In this document: piece by piece, positions 43,862 to 52,608 of the stretch | How positions within the stretch are numbered: the stretch's first letter is position 1 | How the letters are laid out: every line of letters starts with the position of its first letter | Origin: Caldiserica bacterium UBA4770 | Lineage (GTDB): Bacteria > Caldisericota > Caldisericia > Caldisericales > Caldisericaceae | Direction of reading: 5' to 3' | Assembly (NCBI GenBank): GCA_002403335.1 | Contig: DHHO01000016.1 | Location: 1 to 64,000 of the forward strand | Length of the DNA: 64,000 nt | The notes under the pieces: model-generated | What the model saw: only the letters and a program-made list of their open reading frames with translations | Databases searched by the model: none | Told to the model about the DNA's origin: nothing | Translations under genes and position numbers: made by a program

Positions 43862-45295
43862 TTATTTACTTCTTCCTCTGATGTTTACCTGGCGAATATT
43901 AACAAGAATTTCATTTTCTCTTATACCTTTTATTTCAACGGCATCTCCTACATCAATTTTATCAAACTCTATATTTGTTGCCGTGTCCCTTATTCTAAAA
44001 ACGAACCTTTTATTCTTTAAGATCAAAACCTTATTCTTCCTGTCAATTGCTCCTACAATCCCTTTAAAACTTTCTTCCTTCAAAACGCTAAGTTTAACGA
44101 TATGTGTTGCATAGTATTTCTCTCCGTCTTTTCTTATATGAACAAGGATAGCGTCTCCTGTTTTAATGGAGGTGGGGGAGATTTTCCTTCCCTCTAATTC
44201 TTCTATCTCAGTGAGTCCATTTATAATAATGTCGTGGGCGAATCCTTCTATCCTGAGAAGCCCCGGATGGAGGGATATTACGTGACTCTTAAATTCGTGC
44301 TCACCATTTTCTCCCCATTCAGTAATGGTAATTTCAAGTGCAAAACTTCCTCTTGCCTTCACTATAACGTGGTCTCCTATGGAGATTGAATCTTCGTAAA
44401 TTTTGTTTCCCTTCTCCTTAATCACAACATCGTCAGATACAAGGAAAGGAGTTGAATCTACAACAATTGCACCTGGCATGACTGCTGTAACTGTTCCATT
44501 TATTTGAATAGTTTTGTACTCTTCCTTTTCCTTTATATTTAGCACATCTATATTTTCAGCAATAATATGTCCTTCGTTCCTTTTACAATGAGCAATAAGC
44601 TCCCAGCCTGTCTTCAGGTCTTTTGCTGAGAATTGCTCCTTTCCATATGTAATTGATGTATTTTCCGTAAGGAAAATACAGTACCCGTGAATATATACTC
44701 TATCTATTTCGATTTTTTCGAGTGTTCCCTTAATAACAAGACCTGTCTTTAATCCCCCGGCGTCTTCCTCATATGCTTTATTGATAAAGCCATTTTCAGC
44801 GTTATCTGCTCCTTCCTTAGTGAAGACTCCCTCAATAGTCTCTATATTAAGGTTTAAATCCGAAATAATTTTACCCCATCCAAGACCTGCCTTCCTTAAT
44901 TCAATAATCTTTTCGATCGGAACATCATTTCTTGCAGTAAGGGCAATTGCAATAACGCTATCCACAGGAGATAATTCACTGTCTTTGAGTTGGTTAATTG
45001 TGCCCTCCTCTGCAGGAACATCTCCCGAGAAACCTGCAGCCATATGCTCGATTTTAATTCCCTCAATAAATTGTGGAAGGGTGCCGTTTTTTCCAAATAC
45101 AGGGACAGAGAAGCTTATCAAAAATACACATATCAGTGCTGCAGATACAGTAGATAGAAGGATTCTTTTGTTTCTTGACCTTCTTTTCATAACCCTTACG
45201 GAATTCATTACCTTTTGTTCAAGTAAGGGGGAAACCTGCACGTCATTTTTAAATTCCTCAAACATCTTTTTTGCCTCTTCATCAAATGAGTTCAT
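43862..45295 (-). CDS. Anti-sigma-like membrane protein with extracytoplasmic DUF5666-like repeats
   Basis: The 477-residue protein has a short cytoplasmic N-terminus (1-42), one transmembrane helix (about 43-66) and a large outer part. The outer part has repeated small beta-barrel units of the DUF5666 type (for example NGTVTAVMPGAIVVDSTPFLV and later FKGIVGAIDRKNKVLILKNKRFV). Such units are common in membrane proteins linked to ECF sigma factors. It overlaps the sigma gene by 14 bases, so it is very likely its anti-sigma partner, sensing an envelope condition. There is no zinc-binding anti-sigma (HxxxCxxC) motif, so binding to sigma would be of another kind. Confidence 0.75.
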   Translation of the reverse strand: MNSFDEEAKKMFEEFKNDVQVSPLLEQKVMNSVRVMKRRSRNKRILLSTVSAALICVFLISFSVPVFGKNGTLPQFIEGIKIEHMAAGFSGDVPAEEGTINQLKDSELSPVDSVIAIALTARNDVPIEKIIELRKAGLGWGKIISDLNLNIETIEGVFTKEGADNAENGFINKAYEEDAGGLKTGLVIKGTLEKIEIDRVYIHGYCIFLTENTSITYGKEQFSAKDLKTGWELIAHCKRNEGHIIAENIDVLNIKEKEEYKTIQINGTVTAVMPGAIVVDSTPFLVSDDVVIKEKGNKIYEDSISIGDHVIVKARGSFALEITITEWGENGEHEFKSHVISLHPGLLRIEGFAHDIIINGLTEIEELEGRKISPTSIKTGDAILVHIRKDGEKYYATHIVKLSVLKEESFKGIVGAIDRKNKVLILKNKRFVFRIRDTATNIEFDKIDVGDAVEIKGIRENEILVNIRQVNIRGRSK

Positions 45296-45782
45296 TCTTT
45301 ATCACCTCTCTTAACTTCATTCTTGCCCTGAAAAGCCTTGTCTTAACTGTGTTAGCGGGGATGCCAGTAAGAAAACTTATTTCTTTAATCGAGCTATCTT
45401 CCATGTAGAAGAGAGTCACTATAAGTCGATCCTGTGGGTCAAGCTTTTCAAGTGAAAGATTAATCAATTCTTTTATTTCATAATTTTCGTTACTATCAGC
45501 AATGTTTGCATTGAATCTTTTTCTCTTTTTCAGGGTTCTCATTGCATAACTAATTGCAATTCTCTTCATATAGGCGAGGATATACTTCTCAGATTTAATC
45601 CTTTTCCTTACAGAGTAGACTTTCATGTAAGTGTTCTGAATGACATCCTCTGTATCCTCCTTTGAAAGGAGGCAGGGATAGATAATTGCATAAAGATACC
45701 TTACCGTCTCTCTGTAAAGTTCTTCAAAGGCCTCTTCATCATCATTTTTAATTCTTTTAACTATCTCTTCAAGATTTTCCAT
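45282..45782 (-). CDS. ECF-type RNA polymerase sigma factor
   Basis: The 166-residue protein has region 2 (FEELYRETVRYLYAIIYPCLLSKEDTEDVIQNTYMKVY) and region 4 (LDPQDRLIVTLFYMEDSSIKEISFLTGIPANTVKTRLFRARMKLRE, split here only by the linker), as in extracytoplasmic-function sigma factors. It would direct transcription of a stress or envelope regulon when released by the downstream membrane protein. No ribosome binding site is present; a TATTAT box lies 6 bases before the ATG, which suggests a leaderless transcript. Confidence 0.9.
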   Translation of the reverse strand: MENLEEIVKRIKNDDEEAFEELYRETVRYLYAIIYPCLLSKEDTEDVIQNTYMKVYSVRKRIKSEKYILAYMKRIAISYAMRTLKKRKRFNANIADSNENYEIKELINLSLEKLDPQDRLIVTLFYMEDSSIKEISFLTGIPANTVKTRLFRARMKLREVIKNELI

Positions 45783-45942
45783 TTATATATAATATCCTCT
45801 TAAACTGAAAAAGGTTTCAAAAATTTCAGCATTTGTATAGTAGTCCTTCTTCGAATTTTTAAGATTATATTCTTGATTTTGACTAATAATAACTTTCTGG
45901 TATATTTAATAGATAAAATGAAAAATTTTTGGAGGTTAAGAT
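45783..45942. promoter_or_regulatory. Divergent control region of the sigma factor gene and rpmH
   Basis: The 160 bases are AT-rich. A -10 box for the sigma gene is at 45789-45794 on the minus strand. Toward rpmH the sequence has possible -10 boxes (for example TATATT near 45901) and a GGAGG ribosome binding site at 45931-45935. Nothing else is recognised. Confidence 0.45.
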
Positions 45943-46080
45943 ATGAGAACTACGTATAGACCACATGTGAAAAAAGGTAAGAAAAGCTCTGGTTTCAGGG
46001 CGAGAATGAAGACAAGCTCTGGAAGAAAAGTCCTTTCAAAAAGAAGGGCGAAGGGAAGAGATAAGCTTGTTAGTGTATGA
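45943..46080 (+). CDS. rpmH: Ribosomal protein bL34
   Basis: This 45-residue basic protein of the large ribosomal subunit reads [18 protein letters not shown], then [20 protein letters not shown], the invariant bL34 core. It is too short for common ORF cut-offs. A GGAGG site lies 7 bases before the ATG. It starts the rpmH-rnpA-yidD-yidC-jag cluster that is conserved next to bacterial origins. Confidence 0.96.
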   Translation: MRTTYRPHVKKGKKSSGFRARMKTSSGRKVLSKRRAKGRDKLVSV

Positions 46081-46113
46081 TGCTATAAAACCCAGTGGGG
46101 AATATCTTTTTTT

Positions 46114-46440
46114 GTGAAACTCAGGGAGAGATTAAAAGAAAGTGAATTTGAGAAGGCATTCGAGAACCCAAAGAAGCGCACAGGGCATTACATTATTTTA
46201 TATGTTGTTAACAATGTACCTAATAAGGTAGGTTTTATTGCAACCAGAAGGATTGGAAACGCCGTGAAGAGAAACAGGGCAAAAAGGATTATGAGGGAGG
46301 CTTTTCTCAGCGTGGAGGAAGTACTCCCCTCTGATTTGACTTTTATTCTTCTTGCAAAAAGTGAGATCGAAGGAAAGAAAACAAAAGATATAGTAGAAGA
46401 CCTGAAGAATATCTTAAAGAGAGAGGGAATTAAGGTATGA
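46114..46440 (+). CDS. rnpA: Ribonuclease P protein component
   Basis: RnpA is the protein cofactor of the RNase P ribozyme that trims tRNA 5' ends. The 108-residue protein starts at a GTG and has [27 protein letters not shown], including the RNR motif that binds RNA. It lies 33 bases after rpmH and overlaps yidD by 4 bases. The gene for the RNA component is not in this window. Confidence 0.94.
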   Translation: MKLRERLKESEFEKAFENPKKRTGHYIILYVVNNVPNKVGFIATRRIGNAVKRNRAKRIMREAFLSVEEVLPSDLTFILLAKSEIEGKKTKDIVEDLKNILKREGIKV

Positions 46441-46646
46441 GAAATGTATTAATCATTGTTATTAAGTTTTACAGACGTTATATTTCTCCGTTTAAACCGC
46501 CGTCGTGTAGATATATTCCTACATGCTCGGAATACGCAATTGAAGCAATTGAAAAACACGGAGCTTTAAAGGGAGGATGGCTTGCCTTTAAGAGGGTTTT
46601 AAGGTGCAATCCTTTCTGTAAAGGTGGTTATGACCCAGTTCCTTAG
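46437..46646 (+). CDS. yidD: Membrane protein insertion efficiency factor YidD
   Basis: The 69-residue protein is a short Yid[33 protein letters not shown], then [24 protein letters not shown]. The three conserved cysteines and the HG/GG/RC/NP/DPVP pattern are intact. It assists YidC-mediated insertion of membrane proteins and lies directly before yidC. The start overlaps the rnpA stop. Confidence 0.95.
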   Translation: MRNVLIIVIKFYRRYISPFKPPSCRYIPTCSEYAIEAIEKHGALKGGWLAFKRVLRCNPFCKGGYDPVP

Positions 46647-46656
46647 AGGAGGATAA

Positions 46657-47925
46657 ATGAAAAAAGGGTTTTTGTTTGTTCTTTTATTTGCAGTTTTTTT
46701 TGTCGTTTTTCTTACAGGATGTGCTACTTCTCCATTCCCCAACGTTACAGAAAGCGGAGTTATCGTACAGACGATTGCTCAGGGAAGACCAATGGAGAAT
46801 ATCAATATTGGAGTACAGGTTACCAACAATACATCTGACTATATAGGAAATGTCAGGGTGAGCCTTGTTTCAATAAATGGTAATGATAACCTTGCTCCAT
46901 TCGAATTATGGAAGAGCAAGAGGGAGGCTGACTTAAGGGAGGTTGCCAATACTACTACTCTTGACTCGGGAAAGTCCTCGACCTTCTATTTTAGGGTAAC
47001 TTCCTATAATTATCTTGAACCAAAGGCATATCCAATGGTAATAAATGTAACATACAGAGATGCAAATGGTATTGACCAAACTATTACGAAGAATAGCGTT
47101 ATTGAAGTTCTTGCTCCTAATGGATTTTATAAATTTATGAGAGATATTATTGATTGGATATATAGGTTGGTAAGAAACTATGGTGTTGCAATTATAATTC
47201 TCACTCTGATTGTTAAGCTTGTAAGCCATCCACTTACAAGGTCGCAGCTCAGGTCTACGGCAAGAATCAGTGAATTACAGCCAGAAATGAAGAAAATACA
47301 GGAGAAATATAGAGATAATCCTCAAAAGATGAACCAGGAGATCTCTCGACTCTATAAGGAACACAATGTGAGCATGATGGGGGGATGCTTGCCACTTATT
47401 GTTCAGCTTCCAATCTTTTTTATATTATATGGAGCGCTTCAAAACTATTCACCTTTCAATACCTCCGCTTTCCTGTGGTTAAAAGACTTGAATACCCCTG
47501 ACCCCTACTATGTATTGCCGGTACTTGTCTTTATTTCTATGTTTCTCCAGAGTAAAAGCTCACAGGTGCCAGGTTCTCCCCCTGACCCAAATACAAGAAT
47601 GATGACTTACTTTCTTCCAGCCATATTTGGATTCATGTCAATTCAGTGGGCGCCCTCCATACTTATTTACTGGATCACATTTTCTATTGCTCAGGTTGGG
47701 GAATCCAAACTTATTTTAAGGAGGTTGAGACCGGTTCCTTCAACTATCAGTAGCGATGTGGAAAGACCAAAAGAAATGAAAGAGCTTGATAGTATAGTAA
47801 GGGAAGATAAAGCAAAGACACAACCTTCTAAGAAAGAGAAAAAGCAGGTTACGGAAGAGTCGCAGATGCGCAAACAGAAAGAGGGTGGCAAGAAGAAGAG
47901 TGGTGGAACAAAGGAGAAAAAGTAA
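46657..47925 (+). CDS. yidC: Membrane protein insertase YidC/Oxa1
   Basis: YidC inserts proteins into the cytoplasmic membrane. The 422-residue protein has a lipoprotein-type signal peptide ending in LTGC (Cys22), an outer beta domain of about 130 residues (TESGVIVQTIAQGRPMENI and on), and the conserved five-helix core from IIDWIYRLVRNYGVAIIILTLIVKLVSHPL, with QPEMKKIQEKY-type coiled coil and MMGGCLPLIVQLPIFFILYGAL. The outer domain is shorter than the E. coli P1 domain but longer than in most Gram-positives. The C-terminal tail is very Lys-rich. Confidence 0.95.
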   Translation: MKKGFLFVLLFAVFFVVFLTGCATSPFPNVTESGVIVQTIAQGRPMENINIGVQVTNNTSDYIGNVRVSLVSINGNDNLAPFELWKSKREADLREVANTTTLDSGKSSTFYFRVTSYNYLEPKAYPMVINVTYRDANGIDQTITKNSVIEVLAPNGFYKFMRDIIDWIYRLVRNYGVAIIILTLIVKLVSHPLTRSQLRSTARISELQPEMKKIQEKYRDNPQKMNQEISRLYKEHNVSMMGGCLPLIVQLPIFFILYGALQNYSPFNTSAFLWLKDLNTPDPYYVLPVLVFISMFLQSKSSQVPGSPPDPNTRMMTYFLPAIFGFMSIQWAPSILIYWITFSIAQVGESKLILRRLRPVPSTISSDVERPKEMKELDSIVREDKAKTQPSKKEKKQVTEESQMRKQKEGGKKKSGGTKEKK

Positions 47926-47926
47926 G

Positions 47927-48376
47927 ATGGTTGAAGAGAAAGTCTTAGAGCTCGTCACGGAGATCTTTCAAAGCGTTGGAGAAGATGTAAGGATTGTAAA
48001 GGGTAGAAAATTCGACGGATTTTATGTAGATATTCAGAACCTTAAAGAACCCGCGATTTTCATTGGTAAAAATGGAATTGTGCTCAGGTCAATGCAATAT
48101 ATTCTGAACGTTTATGCACACCGCCTTGACCAAAATTTTCCTACTATTATTCTTGACGTAAACGGCTATAAGATGGATCAATTTGAAATGCTCAAGACTA
48201 TTGCAATCAACGCAGCCCTCAGAGCAAAAAGGCTCAAGGAACCCGTTGAGCTAAAGCCAATGTCGGCTTCTGCAAGGAGAATTATTCACATCACTTTAAA
48301 GAATTACCCTGATGTCTGGACAAGGAGTATAGGGAAAGAGCCAAGGAGAAGGGTCATTGTTGATGTTAAAAAATAG
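47927..48376 (+). CDS. jag: Jag/SpoIIIJ-associated KH and R3H RNA-binding protein
   Basis: The 149-residue protein has a KH domain (about 40-85, IFIGKNGIVLRSMQYILNV) and an R3H-type domain (about 90-149, LKPMSASARRIIHITLKNYP) as in Jag/KhpB, an RNA chaperone linked to cell-wall and membrane processes. The N-terminal Jag domain is absent or reduced, giving a short version. The frame extends upstream into yidC (to 47885), but AAGGAG before the ATG at 47927, one base after the yidC stop, supports this start. A GC-rich hairpin follows. Confidence 0.9.
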   Translation: MVEEKVLELVTEIFQSVGEDVRIVKGRKFDGFYVDIQNLKEPAIFIGKNGIVLRSMQYILNVYAHRLDQNFPTIILDVNGYKMDQFEMLKTIAINAALRAKRLKEPVELKPMSASARRIIHITLKNYPDVWTRSIGKEPRRRVIVDVKK

Positions 48377-48408
48377 GTTTTTCAGTAAACTGGATTTCTG
48401 TTGTAATC

Positions 48409-48430
48409 AGGGGGGCATGCGCCCCCTTTA
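48409..48430 (+). terminator. Hairpin between jag and mnmE, likely terminator
   Basis: GGGGGC/GCCCCC with a 4-base loop, extended by A-T and G-T pairs, is followed by TTTA. It ends 6 bases before the TTG start of mnmE. It may end the rpmH-jag transcript while letting some polymerase through. Confidence 0.65.
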
Positions 48431-48435
48431 AAGAA

Positions 48436-49782
48436 TTGAAAGATACAATTGCTGCCATTTCAACTCCAAGAGGTTTTGGGGGAATTGGTATTATAAGGAT
48501 GTCGGGAAAAGAAGCAAAGGTCATTGCAGAAAAGGTATTCTCCAGGAATCTCGAAGAGCCAGGAAGGGCTTACGCCGGCATTGTTTTTGACCCTAATACG
48601 AGGGAGAAGATCGATACCTGTGTTGGTATTTATTATAAAGCACCCCATTCTTATACTGGAGAAGACGTTGTTGAACTCCAGATGCACGGTGGAATAAAGA
48701 ACCTCGAGGTTGTGCTTGGTACGCTTCTTAACCTTGGTTCACGACTTGCTGAAAGGGGAGAATTTACAAGAAGGGCATTCCTAAATGGGAAAATGGACCT
48801 TCTTGAGGCTTCTGCTGTCATAGAGCTTATTGAGGCAAAGACGGATAGAGCACTGAAGATTGCTTCAAAAAGACTCTTTGGAGAGGCAAGTGGAAAGATA
48901 GATAGTCTGAAGGAGAAAGTTTTGAATCTTCTTTCTGTCATTGAAGGGAGTATTGATTTTCCTTTTGATGTCGAGAACGTTGAGGAGGAGGAGATTCTTA
49001 AGAGGCTGGAGGAGATTAGAGAAGAAATTCAATTAATGCTCTCTTCTTACAGGATAGTAAGAAAGATAAGGGATGGTGTAAATGTTGTAATTGCTGGTAA
49101 ACCAAATGTGGGAAAGTCAACACTTCTCAATACACTTCTCAGATTTGAAAGAGCAATTGTCAGTGAAACTCCTGGTACTACGAGGGATACTGTCGAAGAG
49201 GTCATAGATTTTTACGGATTTCCCGTAAAGCTTATTGATACTGCTGGAGTAAGAGAGAGTCCTGATAAGATTGAGGCTCTTGGTATGGAAAGGACATTGA
49301 AGGCTATTGAGGAAAGTGATCTTGTTCTGTTTGTTTTTGATGCAGCTGAGACGCTTTCTTCTGAGGATATATACCTTGCACACCTTACGGAAGGGCGTGA
49401 GAGAATTATTGTCCTCAATAAGATGGACCTTCCATATTTGGTTGACAGGGAGGAACTTGAGAATCTCTTTAAGGGTGAAGAAATAATTGAGACATCGGCA
49501 CTGAAAAAGCAGGGTATTGAGGAACTTGAAAGAATGATGCTTGAGCACATTTCCCCTGTTTACATTGAAGACGGATTTATCGCTGATGAAAGAGAAAAGG
49601 GGATTCTTACGCAAATCCTGGGGCACATTGAAGCGGCTATTTCTATTTCAGGTAAAGGTGGAGATGAGCTTATTGCCGAGGAATTGAAAGAGGTAATAAG
49701 CAAGCTGGGCGTTATATCGGGAGAAGGAGCTACTGAAGATATACTTGATGAAATTTTTTTACGTTTTTGCATTGGTAAATAA
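48436..49782 (+). CDS. mnmE: tRNA modification GTPase MnmE
   Basis: MnmE with MnmG modifies the wobble uridine of tRNAs. The 448-residue protein has the folate-binding N-terminal domain (DTIAAISTPRGFGGIGIIRMSG), a helical domain, and an inserted GTPase with GKPNVGKSTLLN, DTAGVRES and NKMD. It ends with FCIGK, the essential C-terminal C-I-G-K motif. The start is TTG, matching the family's conserved N-terminus; no ribosome binding site is visible because the preceding hairpin occupies that space. Confidence 0.95.
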   Translation: MKDTIAAISTPRGFGGIGIIRMSGKEAKVIAEKVFSRNLEEPGRAYAGIVFDPNTREKIDTCVGIYYKAPHSYTGEDVVELQMHGGIKNLEVVLGTLLNLGSRLAERGEFTRRAFLNGKMDLLEASAVIELIEAKTDRALKIASKRLFGEASGKIDSLKEKVLNLLSVIEGSIDFPFDVENVEEEEILKRLEEIREEIQLMLSSYRIVRKIRDGVNVVIAGKPNVGKSTLLNTLLRFERAIVSETPGTTRDTVEEVIDFYGFPVKLIDTAGVRESPDKIEALGMERTLKAIEESDLVLFVFDAAETLSSEDIYLAHLTEGRERIIVLNKMDLPYLVDREELENLFKGEEIIETSALKKQGIEELERMMLEHISPVYIEDGFIADEREKGILTQILGHIEAAISISGKGGDELIAEELKEVISKLGVISGEGATEDILDEIFLRFCIGK

Positions 49783-49835
49783 ATTTTTAAAAGATTAATT
49801 TTTGCTATAATCTCTTGTTGATAAGGAGGCTTAAT

Positions 49836-51275
49836 GTGGAGAGAGTCATTGAAGAGGCTCTTTTAACGGGTAAAAAACTTGGTGCTTCTTACGTTGAGGC
49901 AAGGGTGATTGACCGGGAGATTGAGGAAATATCCACAAAAGATGGTAGTGTGGAAGGAATAAAGCATTCAACTTCAAAAGGCTTCGGAGTGAGAGTTATC
50001 TGTAATGGAAGCTGGGGGTTTTCCTCTTCGTTTAATGTAAGCGATGCTGAAGTGAAGAGGGTTACGGAAGAGGCTGTTGAGATTGCAAAGGCGTCTGCAC
50101 TCACAAAGATTGATGATGTAAAACTCAGGGAAACCGATATATATCAGGATAAGGTTCCACAACCAGTAAAGATTGACCCTTTTTCAGTATCGCTTGAAAA
50201 GAAGATTGATACTCTTATTGAACTTAATAAATTGATGAATAAAGAGGGTGTGATTGTGAGAAGGGCTAATATGCATTTCTCGAGGGAATGGAAGACATTT
50301 GCTTCCTCTGAGGGGGCATTCCTCGAAATGGAGAGAATTGTAAGTGGGGCGGGTCTCGCATCTATTGCCTCTAATGGGAAGGAAATTCAAATGAGAAGTT
50401 ATCCATCTTCTTTTGGTGGGGATCTTCAGAGGAAAGGATTTGAATGGATTGAGGAGCTAAAGCTGCAAGAAAATGCTGAGAATACAGCCAGGGAATCTAT
50501 TGCTCTTCTTAATGCAAAACCATGCCCCTCAGGAAAAATGGATATTATACTTCATCCCAATCAGATGGTGCTTCAGATACATGAATCATGCGGCCATCCT
50601 ACCGAACTGGACAGGGTATTAGGTGAGGAGGCTTCCTATGCAGGGACTTCATTCCTTACTCCTGATAAATTAGGTAAATTTAGATATGGTTCAGATATTG
50701 TTAATATTGTAGCGGACGCTACCGCTCCATATGCCCTGGGAGGGTTTGCCTACGATGACGAGGGAGTAAAGGCAAGGAAGGTTTATCTCATTAAGAATGG
50801 TATCTTTGTTGGGTATCTTAATTCAAGAGAGACTGCCCAAAAGCTTGGGCTTGAGCCTATGGGAGCAATGAGAGCGGACAACTGGAACAGAATGCCTATT
50901 ATTAGAATGACAAGCGTAAATCTGGAGCCTGGAGATAAAACCCTTGAGGAACTCATTCAGGGTGTTGATTATGGGATTCTTATGTCAACAAATAGAAGCT
51001 GGAGTATTGATCAGATGAGGTTGAACTTCCAGTTTGGGACAGAGATTGGGTGGGAGATTCGCAATGGGAAGATTCAGGATATGGTAAAAAACCCCACTTA
51101 CTCAGGGATTACCTACGAATTCTGGAGAAGCTGTGACGGTATTGGCAATGAAAATTATTACCACATATTCGGGCTTCCCAACTGTGGCAAAGGAGAGCCG
51201 CCTCAGGTAATGGAGGTAAGTCATGGCTCTTCCTATGCAAGATTTAGAAATGTTCAAGTGGGGGTGCTTAGATGA
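49836..51275 (+). CDS. tldD: TldD metalloprotease family protein
   Basis: TldD with TldE forms a heterodimeric zinc protease that degrades unfolded peptides and matures some modified peptides. The 479-residue protein has the zinc motif HESCGHPTELDR (H-E-x3-H) near residue 255 and GTSFLTPDKLGK after it, then NNWN-type RADNWNRMPIIRMTS. The start is a GTG 6 bases after AAGGAGG; the open frame begins 21 bases earlier. A TATAAT box at 49806-49811 may start a new transcript here. The stop overlaps tldE by 4 bases. Confidence 0.94.
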   Translation: MERVIEEALLTGKKLGASYVEARVIDREIEEISTKDGSVEGIKHSTSKGFGVRVICNGSWGFSSSFNVSDAEVKRVTEEAVEIAKASALTKIDDVKLRETDIYQDKVPQPVKIDPFSVSLEKKIDTLIELNKLMNKEGVIVRRANMHFSREWKTFASSEGAFLEMERIVSGAGLASIASNGKEIQMRSYPSSFGGDLQRKGFEWIEELKLQENAENTARESIALLNAKPCPSGKMDIILHPNQMVLQIHESCGHPTELDRVLGEEASYAGTSFLTPDKLGKFRYGSDIVNIVADATAPYALGGFAYDDEGVKARKVYLIKNGIFVGYLNSRETAQKLGLEPMGAMRADNWNRMPIIRMTSVNLEPGDKTLEELIQGVDYGILMSTNRSWSIDQMRLNFQFGTEIGWEIRNGKIQDMVKNPTYSGITYEFWRSCDGIGNENYYHIFGLPNCGKGEPPQVMEVSHGSSYARFRNVQVGVLR

Positions 51276-52600
51276 ATAAAGATGAGTTAGAGAAAATCCT
51301 CAGGAAGACAATTGGTGTTTCAAAGGGGGAAACAGAGGCAGTTGTTCTTGGGGGAAGGTCTTATGTGACTGCTTTTGCAAATAATTATATTCATAGGAAT
51401 GTTGGAGAGAATAATTACACTCTCTCTATAAGGGTTGCCTTTGGCAAGAGAGTGGGAAGTGTAACAGTTAACGATTTTAATGAAGGCGCAATTGAGGATG
51501 CTGTGAAAAGGGCAGAGGAGATTGCAAAATCTTCTTCAGAAATTCCTGATTTTGTATCATTTGCAAAACCTGAGGAAGTACCGGAGAGATCTTTCTTCCT
51601 TGAAAGCACGGAACAAGCATCCCCGTCATTGCGGGCAGAATATGTTAAAAAGATTATAGATACTGCCAAAGAAAAGGGACTTAATGCCAATGGTACATTT
51701 ACAACCGAGGAAATGGCTTTGGGTGTTGCAAATTCTCTTGGGGTTATGAGAATTTCTCAGCTTACTACTGCATCTCTTAAGAGTGTAATAATGAGTGATA
51801 CCTCAAGTGGTTATTCCCTGGCTACCTCTATAGATATCAACGATATCTCCGTAGACTCTGTTATTAAAGAGAGTGTCTCCCTTGCTCTGTCTGGTAAGAA
51901 CCCTCTACCAATAGAACCTGGTAAGTATGAAGTAATTCTTTCTCCTTATGCATTTTCAGAGTTTCTTTCTTCTCTCTGCTACCTTACCTTCAATGCAAGG
52001 GCAGTGGAAGAATGCTCAAGCTTCTTCCTTGACAATTTTGGTAAGAAGATGTTTCCAGAGCATGTGACCATATATGATGATGGGCTTTCTTCGGAGACCA
52101 TTCCTATGCCTTTTGATTTCGAGGGGGTGCCTAAGAAGAGGGTTTACTTCATTAAAAATGGCGTTATAACAGATGTTGTCTATGATACACTTACTGCCTA
52201 TAAGGTAGGGAGGGAATCCACAGGACACTCGCTCCCCCAGCCAAGTGATTTCAGTCCATATCCTATGAATGTGATTATGGAGGGGGGTAGTTTAGCAAGA
52301 GACGAGATCATCTCTCATGTTGAGAAAGGGCTTTATGTACACCGTTTCTGGTATACAAACCCCATGGATCCAAGAAGGGCAGTGATTACAGGAATGACAA
52401 GGGACGGCCTATTCCTGATTGAGGGAGGCAAAATTACCAAGCCAGTGAAGAATATGAGATTTACAGAGAGCGCTATAGATGCATTGGCTAATTGTGTTGA
52501 AGTAAGTAAGGAAAAGAAAATTAATTATGAAGGAACATCAATAACCGTTCCCTATGTGAGAATAAAGGATTTTATGTTTACAAGTGCTACTGAGTTTTAG
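51272..52600 (+). CDS. tldE: TldE/PmbA family protein
   Basis: The 442-residue protein is the partner of TldD and lacks the zinc motif, as TldE/PmbA proteins do. Features include IRVAFGKRVGSVTVNDFNEGAI near residue 55 and, toward the end, RRAVITGMTRDGLFLIEGGKITKPVKNMRFTESA. It is translationally coupled to tldD. No modified-peptide precursor gene is obvious next to it, so general peptide degradation is the simplest role. Confidence 0.92.
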   Translation: MNKDELEKILRKTIGVSKGETEAVVLGGRSYVTAFANNYIHRNVGENNYTLSIRVAFGKRVGSVTVNDFNEGAIEDAVKRAEEIAKSSSEIPDFVSFAKPEEVPERSFFLESTEQASPSLRAEYVKKIIDTAKEKGLNANGTFTTEEMALGVANSLGVMRISQLTTASLKSVIMSDTSSGYSLATSIDINDISVDSVIKESVSLALSGKNPLPIEPGKYEVILSPYAFSEFLSSLCYLTFNARAVEECSSFFLDNFGKKMFPEHVTIYDDGLSSETIPMPFDFEGVPKKRVYFIKNGVITDVVYDTLTAYKVGRESTGHSLPQPSDFSPYPMNVIMEGGSLARDEIISHVEKGLYVHRFWYTNPMDPRRAVITGMTRDGLFLIEGGKITKPVKNMRFTESAIDALANCVEVSKEKKINYEGTSITVPYVRIKDFMFTSATEF

Positions 52601-52608
52601 GAGGTTAT

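Noticed and set aside
49117..49626. Minus-strand open frame of 169 codons inside mnmE
   Set aside because: It is antisense to the conserved GTPase domain and resembles no protein family.
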